Shown here: positions 33,771 to 41,425 of the stretch, piece after piece
How positions within the stretch are numbered: the first letter of the stretch is position 1
Layout of the letters: each line of letters starts with the position of its first letter
Source of the DNA: VRUE01 sp035605695
GTDB lineage: Bacteria > Actinomycetota > Thermoleophilia > Solirubrobacterales > 70-9
Direction of reading: 5' to 3'
Length of the DNA stretch: 64,000 nucleotides
NCBI GenBank assembly: GCA_035605695.1
Contig: DATNGZ010000016.1
Span: 1 to 64,000 of the forward strand
The notes under the pieces: model-generated
Databases searched by the model: none
The model's input: the letters and a program-made list of their open reading frames with translations, nothing else
What the model was told of the DNA's origin: nothing
Made by a program: the position numbers and the translations under genes

Positions 33771-34395
33771 CTCGGCCCCTTTTGGCCGCGGCCGCGTACG
33801 CCGCCTCTTCGGCCTCGACCGCAGCGGTCCGCCGCCGCGCCAGGTCCGCAAGGGCGAGCCGCTCAACCCCTGGACCCTGCCCAACCTGGTCGGCTACATC
33901 CGCCTCGCCGCGCTGCCGGTCTTCCTCTACCTCGCCTTCGAATCCGGCGACGGCCGCAGCGCCCCGGCCGCGATCGTCTTCTGGCTGATCGCCGCCGGCG
34001 ACTACCTCGACGGCTTCCTCGCCCGCGTCACTGGCCAGTACAGCCGGCTCGGCTCGATCCTCGACCCACTGGTCGACCGGCTGACGATCCTCTCCGGCGC
34101 CGTCGTCTGCTGGCACTTCGAGCTGCTGCCGCGCTGGGCCTTGGCCCTGCTCGCCGCCCGCGAGGTGGCGATGCTGATCCTCGCCCAGTACGGGCTGCGC
34201 CACGGAGTCGAGATCCGCGTCAACTGGCCCGGGCGGATCTCGGTCTTCCCGATTATGGGCGGCATCTTCTTCGCCATGGTCTTCGCCGGCTGGGTCCCAG
34301 CAGCGCTACTAATAGTCGGCCTCGTCCTGGCGATAGTCGCCACAGTCCTCTACGCCCAAACCGGAATCAGGGAAGCCCGAGCCACCCAAGGATGA
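33763..34395 (+). CDS. pgsA: CDP-alcohol phosphatidyltransferase (phosphatidylglycerophosphate synthase-like)
   Basis: Membrane enzyme that moves a phosphatidyl group from CDP-diacylglycerol to an alcohol, most likely glycerol-3-phosphate. 210 residues; Arg-rich N-terminus (~1-35), then about five membrane segments. The family motif D-G-x2-A-R-x8-G-x3-D-x3-D appears as LDGFLARVTGQYSRLGSILD followed by PLVD. The acceptor alcohol (glycerophosphate versus inositol phosphate) is not fixed by the sequence. The last base pair of its stop begins the 43-nt palindrome that follows. Confidence 0.88.
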   Translation: MTDSAPFGRGRVRRLFGLDRSGPPPRQVRKGEPLNPWTLPNLVGYIRLAALPVFLYLAFESGDGRSAPAAIVFWLIAAGDYLDGFLARVTGQYSRLGSILDPLVDRLTILSGAVVCWHFELLPRWALALLAAREVAMLILAQYGLRHGVEIRVNWPGRISVFPIMGGIFFAMVFAGWVPAALLIVGLVLAIVATVLYAQTGIREARATQG

Positions 34396-34436
34396 CTTCG
34401 TGTTTTGTCTCGCTATTCGAGACTAAAGACGAAGTC
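34394..34436 (+). repeat. 43-nt palindromic repeat, copy D
   Basis: Arms gacttcgt / acgaagtc and inner arms gtctcg / cgagac flank the tip ctatt. The copy at 41342-41384 matches it at 34 of 43 positions when read as reverse complement. The tip cgctattcg resembles cgctatccg in the 37-nt elements. It begins inside the pgsA stop codon, so it may serve as that gene's terminator. Confidence 0.68.
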
Positions 34437-34484
34437 AGCGGCTGCAAGAGGGCGGTCAGTCCCGAAGAAACCTTCAACCTTCGG

Positions 34485-34512
34485 TTGACCCTTGGGTCTC
34501 GCTACCTATAAT
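34485..34512 (+). promoter_or_regulatory. Strong sigma70-type promoter of the rsiG-like / garA-like / ftsR-like genes
   Basis: TTGACC (34485-34490) and a consensus TATAAT (34507-34512) are 16 nt apart. Transcription should start near 34519, giving a ~40-nt leader with AAGGAG (34550-34555) before the ATG. This is the best housekeeping promoter in the window and implies high constitutive expression. Confidence 0.85.
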
Positions 34513-34559
34513 CGAGCGAGCGGCCGAACCGAGGCCATGACCCGCGAAGAAGGAGCGAG

Positions 34560-34826
34560 ATGGAGGACACCTTTCCCGATCTTGGTTCGCTCAGCGATGA
34601 GGAACTGAAGAACCTGATCGACAACCTCACGGAGGAGGAGAACGAGATCTCCTACAAACGTCGCGTCCTGCACGGCAAGATCGACATCCTCCGTGCCGAG
34701 CTGGTCAACCGGCTGCGCAACAAGCACGAGCGCGGCGACACGATGTTCTCCGGCGACGACGTCGCGCAACTGACCGAGATCCTGGCCGGTAAAGCGCAGG
34801 TTCCCGAGGACGACTCCGCCGCCTGA
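34560..34826 (+). CDS. RsiG-like small coiled-coil protein, candidate c-di-GMP-responsive anti-sigma factor
   Basis: 88 residues, almost entirely helical with a heptad-like middle. Residues 27-42 read E-x3-S-x2-R-x3-H-x3-D (Glu27, Ser31, Arg34, His38, Asp42). This matches the c-di-GMP-binding motif E(x3)S(x2)R(x3)Q(x3)D of RsiG, the anti-sigma factor for WhiG, except His in place of Gln. Streptomyces RsiG has two copies in one chain; a single copy, as here, is known from Rubrobacter, where the protein dimerises. No whiG is in the window. It is followed after 13 nt by the FHA gene. If not RsiG, it is an orphan coiled-coil protein. Confidence 0.65.
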   Translation: MEDTFPDLGSLSDEELKNLIDNLTEEENEISYKRRVLHGKIDILRAELVNRLRNKHERGDTMFSGDDVAQLTEILAGKAQVPEDDSAA

Positions 34827-34839
34827 GGCGCAGGGCCCG

Positions 34840-35319
34840 ATGGCTGTCCACTGTCCAGACTGCGGTTTCGCCAACCCCGAGGGCGCCAACTACTGCCAGA
34901 AGTGCGGCGCGTTTCTGGGTGGCCCTGCCGAGGGCGGGAGCGGCGATGAGCCGACGACGATGACCTACACGGTCGATGACACTGGCGAGATGCAGCCGGT
35001 CGACATCGACGAGACGGTCGAGCGCAGCGGCGCGGCGCTGGTGATCCGCGCCGGCGGCGGCCGGGCGGGGGAGAGCTTTGCTCTGGCCGAGGACCGGGTC
35101 AGCATTGGTCGCAGCCCCGACGCCGGCGTCTTCCTCGACGACGTCACCGTCTCGCGCAACCACGCGCTGCTGGTGCGCCGCCGTGACGGGCTCTACATCG
35201 ACGACCTCGGCTCGCTCAACGGCACCTACGTCAACCGGCGCCGGATCGAGTCCCACCGGCTCGCCGACGGCGACGAGATCCAGGTCGGCAAGTACAAGCT
35301 CAGTTACCTGGAGAAGTAG
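34840..35319 (+). CDS. GarA-like FHA domain protein with an N-terminal zinc ribbon
   Basis: 159 residues. A zinc ribbon formed by Cys5, Cys8, Cys19 and Cys22 is followed by a short linker with a Thr-rich stretch (PTTMTYT, 38-44) and an FHA domain (~65-155). The FHA phosphopeptide-binding residues are GR (90-91), Ser105-x-x-His108 and NGT (127-129). In mycobacterial GarA (OdhI in corynebacteria) phosphorylation of a similar Thr lets the FHA domain bind its own tail and releases 2-oxoglutarate-metabolising enzymes. Adjacent garA and merR-type ftsR genes are conserved in actinobacteria, as here. Confidence 0.85.
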   Translation: MAVHCPDCGFANPEGANYCQKCGAFLGGPAEGGSGDEPTTMTYTVDDTGEMQPVDIDETVERSGAALVIRAGGGRAGESFALAEDRVSIGRSPDAGVFLDDVTVSRNHALLVRRRDGLYIDDLGSLNGTYVNRRRIESHRLADGDEIQVGKYKLSYLEK

Positions 35320-35328
35320 GCGCTGGCG

Positions 35329-36072
35329 ATGGCCGTCTCCGAGCAGCAGGCCCGCCAGCGTGACTCGCGCCCGCGTAAGGCCCTGACGATCGGCGCCGTC
35401 TGCAAGATCCTGCAGAGCGAGTTCGACGACGTTTCGATCTCGAAGATCCGCTACCTCGAGGATCAGAAGCTGCTGACGCCGCGCCGCACCCAGGGCGGCT
35501 ACCGCCTCTACAGCCAGTCCGACGTCGAACGGCTGCGCACGATCCTGCGCCTGCAGCGCGATGAGTTCCTGCCGCTGCGGGTGATTCGCCAGGAGCTGGC
35601 CGCCGGTGGGGACATCGTCACCCCGACCAGCGGCTCGGACAAACGCCCGTCCGGCGGCTCGGTGCGGCGGGCGATCCTGGTCAACACCTCACGCGCCTAC
35701 CTGACCCTCGACGAAGTGGTCGAGGAGACCGGCGCACGCGAGGAGCTGATCGCCGAACTGGAGAACTTCGGCATCGTGCAGCCGGAGAAACGCGAGGGTA
35801 AGACCGTCTATGACGAGACCGACCGCGAAGTCGTCCGCTCGGCCAACGAGCTCTCCCGGGTCGGCGTCGCCGCCCGCAACCTGCGCGTCTTTCGCTCCTC
35901 GGCCGACCGCGAGGCCAACCTGCTGGAAGCGCTGCTCGGACCCTCGCTGCGCTCGCGCAACCCCGATCGCCGCAAAGAGGCGCTGGAGAGCCTTGAGAGC
36001 CTGGCGGCGACGGTGAGTCATCTCAAGCACCTGCTGTTGGTTAGAGACTTGAGGCGACTTGCCGGTGACTAG
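35329..36072 (+). CDS. FtsR-like MerR family transcriptional regulator
   Basis: 247 residues. An N-terminal MerR winged helix (~18-90: LTIGAVCKILQSEFDDVSISKIRYLEDQ ... RTQGGYRLY) is followed by a second winged-helix-like region and a C-terminal helical part, instead of a small-molecule-binding domain. This is the layout of mycobacterial Rv1828 and corynebacterial FtsR, which activates ftsZ. It lies 9 nt after the FHA gene, likely in one transcript from the TATAAT promoter. An ftsZ target is inference from the family. Confidence 0.85.
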   Translation: MAVSEQQARQRDSRPRKALTIGAVCKILQSEFDDVSISKIRYLEDQKLLTPRRTQGGYRLYSQSDVERLRTILRLQRDEFLPLRVIRQELAAGGDIVTPTSGSDKRPSGGSVRRAILVNTSRAYLTLDEVVEETGAREELIAELENFGIVQPEKREGKTVYDETDREVVRSANELSRVGVAARNLRVFRSSADREANLLEALLGPSLRSRNPDRRKEALESLESLAATVSHLKHLLLVRDLRRLAGD

Positions 36073-36094
36073 GGATAGGCCCTAGGGCGTTGCG

Positions 36095-36541
36095 ATGCCA
36101 CGCGTAACCCGCCGGCGCAAAGTCGGCGCGCCTGCAGCTGCGGTTTGGGAGCTTGTATCCGATCCGTACAGCCTGCCGCGCTGGTGGCCGCGAACGATGC
36201 GGGTAGAGAGCGTTGAGGGCGAAGGGGCCGACTCGCAGTGGACCAAGGTGCTGGGGACGGCCGAGGGGCGGGGTGTGCGAGCCGACTTTCGCTGCCGCGA
36301 GTCGGTTGAGGGCGAGCGCTTCGCCTGGGAGCAGCTGATCCCGGGCACGCCGTTCGAGCGTCATCTGCGTCGTTACGAGGTCGAGGTCAGCCTGGGTGAC
36401 GACGATGGCGGCACCGCGGTAACGCTTGCCGCCGCGCAGACCCTGCGCGGACTGTCCCGGCTTGGCTCGCCGATGATGAGGCGGGGCCAGGGCGCGCTGC
36501 TCGACGAAGCCCTGGACGGGATCGAGCGGGCGCTGACGTGA
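36095..36541 (+). CDS. SRPBCC (START-like) fold protein
   Basis: 148 residues of the polyketide-cyclase/dehydrase-like superfamily. The opening VTRRRKVGAPAAAVWELVSDPYSLPRWWP is typical, with the hydrophobic-ligand cavity formed by the long C-terminal helix (GALLDEALDGIERAL). Ligand unknown. TAGGGC (36083-36088) ends 6 nt before the ATG. The stop overlaps the start of the FAD enzyme downstream, so the pair is probably functionally linked, perhaps in lipid or hydrophobic-compound handling. Confidence 0.8.
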   Translation: MPRVTRRRKVGAPAAAVWELVSDPYSLPRWWPRTMRVESVEGEGADSQWTKVLGTAEGRGVRADFRCRESVEGERFAWEQLIPGTPFERHLRRYEVEVSLGDDDGGTAVTLAAAQTLRGLSRLGSPMMRRGQGALLDEALDGIERALT

Positions 36542-38163
36542 GCGGACCGCGGCGCGACTCGAAGTGGTGGGGCTGGGGCGACCCGGCAGTGGCGCCGGAG
36601 CTCGACGGCGCAGCGCTGGCGACGCTGCGCGAGCGGGTCGGCGAGTTGCAGCCCTCGCCGCGGGCGGCTGAGCTCGACGCCTTCGAGCTGCCGGAGGCGG
36701 AGCCGCTGCCGCAAAGCTTGATCGATGCGGTCGGTGAGGAGAACGTCTTCAGCGGCGCCGAGGACCGAATTCGCCACGCGACCGGCTGCGGTTACGCCGA
36801 CCTTGCCCGCCTGCGCGCGGGCCGGCTCAAGTCAGCACCCGATGCCGTCCTGCTGCCGGCAAATGCCGATGAGGTGAAACGCGTTCTGGACCTGTGCGCG
36901 GCCGAAGGCGTTGCAGTGGTGCCCTTCGGCGGTGGCACCAGCGTGGTCGGTGGGGTTGAGCCGCTGCGCGGATCCCACGCTCGCCTGGTCAGCCTCGACC
37001 TCGCGCGCCTGCGGCAAGTCGAGATCGAGCCCCGCTCGCTGACGGCGCGGCTTGGCGCTGGCCTGCGCGGCCCCGAGGCGGAAGCCGAGCTCGCCAAGCA
37101 CGGCCTCGTCCTCGGTCACTATCCGCAGAGTTTCGAGTACGCGACGATCGGCGGCTTCGCCGCGACCCGCTCGGCCGGCCAGGCCTCAAGTGGTTACGGG
37201 CGTTTCGACTCTCTCGTCAGCTCGGTCCGCCTGATCGCTCCTGCGGGCGAGCTGAGCACGCTGGAGACGCCGCACACCGCCGCCGGGCCGGCTCTGCGTG
37301 AGCTCGTCGTCGGCTCGGAGGGCGCCTTCGGCGTGATCCCCGACGTGACGGTCCGTGTGCGACCTGCACCGCGACAACGCCGCTACGAGGCCTGGATCGC
37401 GGAGAGCTTCGAAGCCGGGGCCGAGATCGTCCGCGCCCTGGCTCAAGGCTCGGGACTGCCGGACGTGATCCGCGTCTCCGACGAGGAGGAGACCGAGGTC
37501 TCGCTGGCCCTCTCCGGCCCGCGCGGTCTCAGCGGCAGCCTCTTCGGCGGCTACCTCGGCTTGCGCCGCCGCCGCCGGGGTGCCTTGATGATCGTCGGCT
37601 TCGAGGGCGAGGAGGAGTCGGTAGCCCGGCGCCGGGCGCTGAGCGTGCGAGCGCTGCGCAAGGGCGGTGCCGTCTACCTCGGCCAGTCGGCGGGAAGGTC
37701 GTGGGAGCACGGCCGCTACCAGGGCCCGTATCTCCGCGACACGCTGATGGCGATGGGGGCGATGGTGGAGACGCTAGAGACCTCGCAGACGTGGTCCGGG
37801 CTCGGCGCCCTGCACACTGCCGTGGGCAGCGCGATCCGCGACTCGCTCGCCGGCCAGGGAACTCCCGGCCTCGCCTTCTGCCACCTCTCGCACGCCTACC
37901 CTGACGGAGCCTCGCTCTACTTCACCTTCATCTCCCGCGCCCGCCTGGGCGAGGAGATCGAGCAGTGGCAAGAGGTGAAGCGTGCTGCCTCTGAGGCGAT
38001 CGTCGCCAATGGCGGCACGATTACCCACCACCACGCCGTCGGTCGCGACCACGTCCCCTATATGGAGGCCGAGGTGGGGAGGACTGGCCTCGACGTGCTG
38101 CGCGCGGTCAAGCAGCAGCTCGACCCAGCCGGGATCATGAACCCAGGCAAGCTGCTCGGCTGA
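36538..38163 (+). CDS. FAD-binding oxidase, alkyldihydroxyacetonephosphate synthase-like
   Basis: 541 residues of the VAO/PCMH flavoprotein family. The N-terminal KWWGWGDP is characteristic of alkylglycerone-phosphate synthases. The FAD region has PFGGGTSVVGGVEP and YATIGGFAATRSAGQASSGYGRFD, and the C-terminal part has GGTITHHHAVGRDH and LDPAGIMNPGKLLG. Such enzymes form ether lipids or oxidise hydroxy acids. Which applies is not clear, though the tandem-His GTITHHHAVG motif favours the alkylglycerone-phosphate synthase branch. GTG start, overlapping the SRPBCC gene by 4 nt. Confidence 0.83.
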   Translation: MSGPRRDSKWWGWGDPAVAPELDGAALATLRERVGELQPSPRAAELDAFELPEAEPLPQSLIDAVGEENVFSGAEDRIRHATGCGYADLARLRAGRLKSAPDAVLLPANADEVKRVLDLCAAEGVAVVPFGGGTSVVGGVEPLRGSHARLVSLDLARLRQVEIEPRSLTARLGAGLRGPEAEAELAKHGLVLGHYPQSFEYATIGGFAATRSAGQASSGYGRFDSLVSSVRLIAPAGELSTLETPHTAAGPALRELVVGSEGAFGVIPDVTVRVRPAPRQRRYEAWIAESFEAGAEIVRALAQGSGLPDVIRVSDEEETEVSLALSGPRGLSGSLFGGYLGLRRRRRGALMIVGFEGEEESVARRRALSVRALRKGGAVYLGQSAGRSWEHGRYQGPYLRDTLMAMGAMVETLETSQTWSGLGALHTAVGSAIRDSLAGQGTPGLAFCHLSHAYPDGASLYFTFISRARLGEEIEQWQEVKRAASEAIVANGGTITHHHAVGRDHVPYMEAEVGRTGLDVLRAVKQQLDPAGIMNPGKLLG

Positions 38164-39111
38164 CTATTCGCCTTTGGTCTTGGAGGCTGCGCCGACGAAG
38201 GGGCCGGTGATCTTGCCACTCATCACGTCGGTGCCGGTGTAGGCAGATTCCGACTTGCTCTGCCTTGCTTTGGCGATTGACGCGCTCAAGGTCGCGTCGT
38301 TGGTGCGGGTGACGTCGATTTCGTTGAAGGCGCTGCGGGCGACGAGGACCAGCACCGCGGTCGGGATCTGGAACCGCGCGGCGAGATCACCTGAGTCCGG
38401 GACCTTGGCGGTGCCGACCGGGACCATCGCCTTACCCGAGTGCGAGAGCCAGATCGCGTAGGACTCGCCCGACTGCGACGGTTCGAGGCCTTCCGCCGTC
38501 ACCTGCAGCAGGACGTTTTTCTTGAAGCGGCCGAAGAGCGCGGTGCCGCTTGCATCGCTTCCGTCGACCGCGGAGAGCACGGCCTGGGTGAGATTCGGAT
38601 CTTCAGACGCCGCCGGCGTCGTGCCACCCTGGCCTTCGCTTGAAGCGGTGGTGTCGGTTGAGCTCGAGTCGCCGCCGCTGACGAGGAGCACGATGACGAA
38701 GATCACCAGGACAAGTACGCCGGCGCCGAGGCCAATCAGGGCGCCGCGGTCTTTGGGCAGTTTCACGCGAGGAAGCTTTGGCCGCTGCTTGTCGGCGCCA
38801 GCGCTGGGCGCGGAGGCCTCGGCGGCAGGCGCCGGAGGCTTTGGATTCGGCGCTGCGACTGGTGGCGGTGGAGACGGTTGCTTGACCACGGGCTGCGGCG
38901 GCTCCGGCGCTGGAGGTTGAGGGGTGGCCGGCGGCTCTTGCGCGTCAGGGGTAGCCGTCCCAGAGCCCGCGACCTCGGCCAGCGCTTCTTTCACCCGCTC
39001 GCGAGCTTCCTCGACGCTGATGCCCATCAGCGCGGCCATGTCGCCGTAGCTCTCCTCGCCGCGCTCAGAGAGGAGCCTCAGCATCGCCTTCTGGTCGTCG
39101 GTCAGCGCCAC
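38164..39111 (-). CDS. Membrane-anchored HTH protein with an extracellular RskA-like domain
   Basis: 315 residues. An N-terminal helix-turn-helix-like region (~3-48: TDDQKAMLRLLSERGEESYGDMAALMGIS) is followed by a Pro-rich linker (58-110), a basic patch, one membrane segment (124-146) and an extracellular part of ~170 residues. The latter contains ESYAIWLSHSGKAMVPVG, resembling the C-terminal domain of anti-sigma factors such as RskA. GTG 39111 is chosen since TAGGCT (39120-39125) ends 8 nt upstream. A 52-nt palindrome lies in the divergent promoter region. I read it as a possible one-component membrane-bound regulator or anti-sigma factor; neither is proven. Confidence 0.72.
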   Translation of the reverse strand: MALTDDQKAMLRLLSERGEESYGDMAALMGISVEEARERVKEALAEVAGSGTATPDAQEPPATPQPPAPEPPQPVVKQPSPPPPVAAPNPKPPAPAAEASAPSAGADKQRPKLPRVKLPKDRGALIGLGAGVLVLVIFVIVLLVSGGDSSSTDTTASSEGQGGTTPAASEDPNLTQAVLSAVDGSDASGTALFGRFKKNVLLQVTAEGLEPSQSGESYAIWLSHSGKAMVPVGTAKVPDSGDLAARFQIPTAVLVLVARSAFNEIDVTRTNDATLSASIAKARQSKSESAYTGTDVMSGKITGPFVGAASKTKGE

Positions 39112-39145
39112 GGATCGGAAGCCTATGCCAGCCGCCCGCGGAAGG

Positions 39146-39197
39146 GGGGTGTCTGAGGTTAAGCCCCTATATGGGTGGCTTAGCTCAGACACGCCCC
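39146..39197 (+). repeat. 52-nt palindrome in a divergent promoter region
   Basis: Arms ggggtgtctgag (39146-39157) and ctcagacacgcccc (39184-39197) pair with one bulged base. Inner arms ttaagccc / gggtggctta continue the stem. It lies between the promoters of the membrane HTH gene (minus) and the thioesterase gene (plus). It could be an operator, or a hairpin relic. Confidence 0.6.
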
Positions 39198-39218
39198 GCA
39201 GAGATAGGGTCTGGCGCG

Positions 39219-39626
39219 ATGGCTGACGACCCGCGCGGACTGCTCTCCCACTTCGACGCGCTGCTCGGAACCGAGTGGCTCGATGACGATCCCGAGCACG
39301 CCCGCGTGCGTCTCCCGATGCGCGACGAGCTGCGCCAGCCGGTCGGCCTCCTGCACGGCGGCGTGATGTCGAGCCTGGTCGAGAGCGTCTGCTCCCGCGC
39401 CACCGCGCTGGCGGTGATGGGCGACGGGATGATGGCGATGGGTCAGTCGATCAGCGTCAACTTCATCCGTCCGGTCACCGAGGGTCACGCCGAGGTGCGC
39501 GCCAAGGCTCGCCACCGCGGCCGCACCACCTGGGTCTGGGACGCCGAAGTCCTCGACGCAAACGAGAAGCTCTGTGCGCTCGCCCAGATGACGATCGCGG
39601 TCAGGCCGATTCCGAAGTCTGGCTAA
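39219..39626 (+). CDS. Hotdog-fold thioesterase, PaaI family
   Basis: 135 residues from ATG 39219, 8 nt after TAGGGT (39205-39210). The hotdog signature LLHGGVMSSLVESV is complete, and the central strand block MGQSISVNFIRPVTEGHAEVRAKARHRGRTTWVWD is typical of phenylacetyl-CoA thioesterase-like proteins. It should hydrolyse an acyl- or aryl-CoA ester; the substrate is unknown. Its 3' end overlaps the stop of the convergent nadE by 4 nt. Confidence 0.88.
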   Translation: MADDPRGLLSHFDALLGTEWLDDDPEHARVRLPMRDELRQPVGLLHGGVMSSLVESVCSRATALAVMGDGMMAMGQSISVNFIRPVTEGHAEVRAKARHRGRTTWVWDAEVLDANEKLCALAQMTIAVRPIPKSG

Positions 39627-41293
39627 CCGCCGAAGCGGTTAGTGATCGGCAGCCTGCGGTCTCGTCCAAAGGCCTTCGGCGTAATCCGGATCCCCGGTGC
39701 CGCCTGGCGGCGCTTGTACTCGGAGCGGTCAACCATCCGCACCACCTCGTCGACGACATCGGCGGGGAGGCCGGCGGCGATCATTTCCTCGCGGCCCTGG
39801 TCGCGCTCGACGTAGGACTCAAGGATCTGATCGAGCAGCTCGTAGGGCGGCAGCGAATCGCTGTCGAGCTGGTCGGGGCGCAGCTCGGCCGAGGGCGCCC
39901 GCTCTAGCACTGAGGCGGGGATCAGCTCGCGGCCGGCGCTCGCGTTGCGGTGCCGGGTCAGTTCGTAGACCAGCGTCTTCGGCACGTCCTTGATCGCGGC
40001 GAAGCCGCCCGCCATGTCGCCGTAGAGGGTCGCGTAGCCGACCGACATCTCGCTCTTGTTGCCGGTGGTAAGGACGAGCCAGCCATGCTTGTTGGAGAGC
40101 GCCATCATCAGGTTTCCCCTGATCCGCGCCTGGATGTTCTCGGCCGCCAGGTCGGGCTCCGAGGGCCGGGTCGGGTCACGCGGCAGCGGCTCCTCCCCGG
40201 ACTCCTCCGCACCGCTGTTCCCGAAAGCGGGGGAGAGAGCGTTCTCGTACTCAGCCATCGCCGCCTCGATCGGGATCTCGATCAGCTCTGTACCGAGGTT
40301 TGCGGCGATATTCCGCGCGTCCTGCTGTGTTTCAAGGCTCGAATGCGGCGAGGGCATCACCACACAGCTGACGTGCTCGGGGCCGAGTGCATCGACGGCG
40401 AGCAGGGCGACGAGGGCGGAGTCGATCCCGCCCGAGAGAGCGACGCCGACGTGGCGGAAGCCGTTCTTGCCGACGTAGTCGCGCAGGCCGAGGGTAAGCG
40501 CCGCGTAGACCTCGGCCTGGTCCGACATTGGCTCGGCAAACGGGCCCGGGGCGGGGGAGGGAACTTCGCAGACCAGCAGCTCCTCTTCGAACTGTGCGGC
40601 GCGGGCGATCACCTTGCCCTGCGGGTCGACGACGAAGCTGTGGCCATCGAAGACGAGCTCGTCCTGACCGCCGACGAGGTTGCAAAAAGCAAAATGGGCA
40701 CCGTAGGCGCGGGCGCGCTCGGCCAGCATCGCTTCGCGCTCGCGCCCCTTGCCGCGGTGATACGGCGATCCCGACGGATTGGCAATCAGGCTCGCCCCGT
40801 CCGCCGCCTCGCTCGAGGCCGGGGGCCCGGGCGCCCAGACGTCCTCGCAGACGGTCAAGCCGATCTGCTGCTCGCCGACCTTGACGGTCGCCGACTCGCC
40901 GCCCGCGATGAAGTAGCGCTGCTCGTCGAAGACCGCGTAGTTGGGCAGCCTGTTCTTGCGGTAGACCGCCCGGACGGTGCCGTCGGCGAGCACGGCGAGC
41001 GAGTTGTGGGCCTGGCGCCCCTCGGCATCGGCGGCAGTCGGCTCGGCGAATCCGACCAGGGCGACGATCCCGTTGACCCCCCGCGCCAGTTCCTCGACCG
41101 CGTGCCGGTTGGCCTCGACGAAATGCCGCTTCAGATAAAGGTCCTCGGCCGGGTAGCCGGGGACGCAGAGCTCGGGGAAGATCACCAGCTCGGCGCCCTC
41201 GCCGCGGGCGCGCCCGATCCACTCGGCGATCTTCGCCGCGTTGCCGTCGATGTCGCCGACCGTAGGGTCGATCTGGGCCAGGGCTACGCGCAC
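39623..41293 (-). CDS. nadE: Glutamine-dependent NAD+ synthetase
   Basis: Last step of NAD synthesis, amidating nicotinic acid adenine dinucleotide with ammonia from glutamine. Two domains: an N-terminal nitrilase-type glutaminase (FPELCVPGYPAEDL, a Lys in the YRKNRLPNY segment, catalytic Cys in TVCEDVW) and a C-terminal synthetase with the P-loop-like VALSGGIDSALVA. NKHGWLVLTTGNKSEMSVGYATLYGDMAGG is diagnostic. The start is GTG 41293 (556 residues) or GTG 41305. The longer upstream frame lacks family similarity. The 43-nt palindrome at 41342 lies upstream. Confidence 0.94.
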   Translation of the reverse strand: MRVALAQIDPTVGDIDGNAAKIAEWIGRARGEGAELVIFPELCVPGYPAEDLYLKRHFVEANRHAVEELARGVNGIVALVGFAEPTAADAEGRQAHNSLAVLADGTVRAVYRKNRLPNYAVFDEQRYFIAGGESATVKVGEQQIGLTVCEDVWAPGPPASSEAADGASLIANPSGSPYHRGKGREREAMLAERARAYGAHFAFCNLVGGQDELVFDGHSFVVDPQGKVIARAAQFEEELLVCEVPSPAPGPFAEPMSDQAEVYAALTLGLRDYVGKNGFRHVGVALSGGIDSALVALLAVDALGPEHVSCVVMPSPHSSLETQQDARNIAANLGTELIEIPIEAAMAEYENALSPAFGNSGAEESGEEPLPRDPTRPSEPDLAAENIQARIRGNLMMALSNKHGWLVLTTGNKSEMSVGYATLYGDMAGGFAAIKDVPKTLVYELTRHRNASAGRELIPASVLERAPSAELRPDQLDSDSLPPYELLDQILESYVERDQGREEMIAAGLPADVVDEVVRMVDRSEYKRRQAAPGIRITPKAFGRDRRLPITNRFGG

Positions 41294-41341
41294 GTCGATG
41301 TCCACACGGAGGTCAGGGCTGAAGTATCGCCGCCCAAGGCT

Positions 41342-41384
41342 GACTTCGCACTTAGTCTCGCTATGCGAGAGAAAACACGAACTC
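41342..41384 (-). repeat. 43-nt palindromic repeat, copy E (inverted relative to copy D)
   Basis: Read on the minus strand it matches the element at 34394-34436 at 34 of 43 positions. The arms gagttcg / cgaagtc and gtctcg / gcgaga stay paired while the loop bases differ. It lies in the divergent gap between nadE and the metalloprotease gene. Confidence 0.68.
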
Positions 41385-41425
41385 ACCCTGGGGAGCTGGC
41401 CTGGAAGGCCTGTAGATTGCGGCGG

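Noticed and set aside
39950..41425. Very long open frame running into the metalloprotease gene from upstream
   Set aside because: This part is antisense to nadE, which is unmistakable. Long antisense frames are common at this G+C. The metalloprotease signal peptide begins at 41426, with a -10 just before it.
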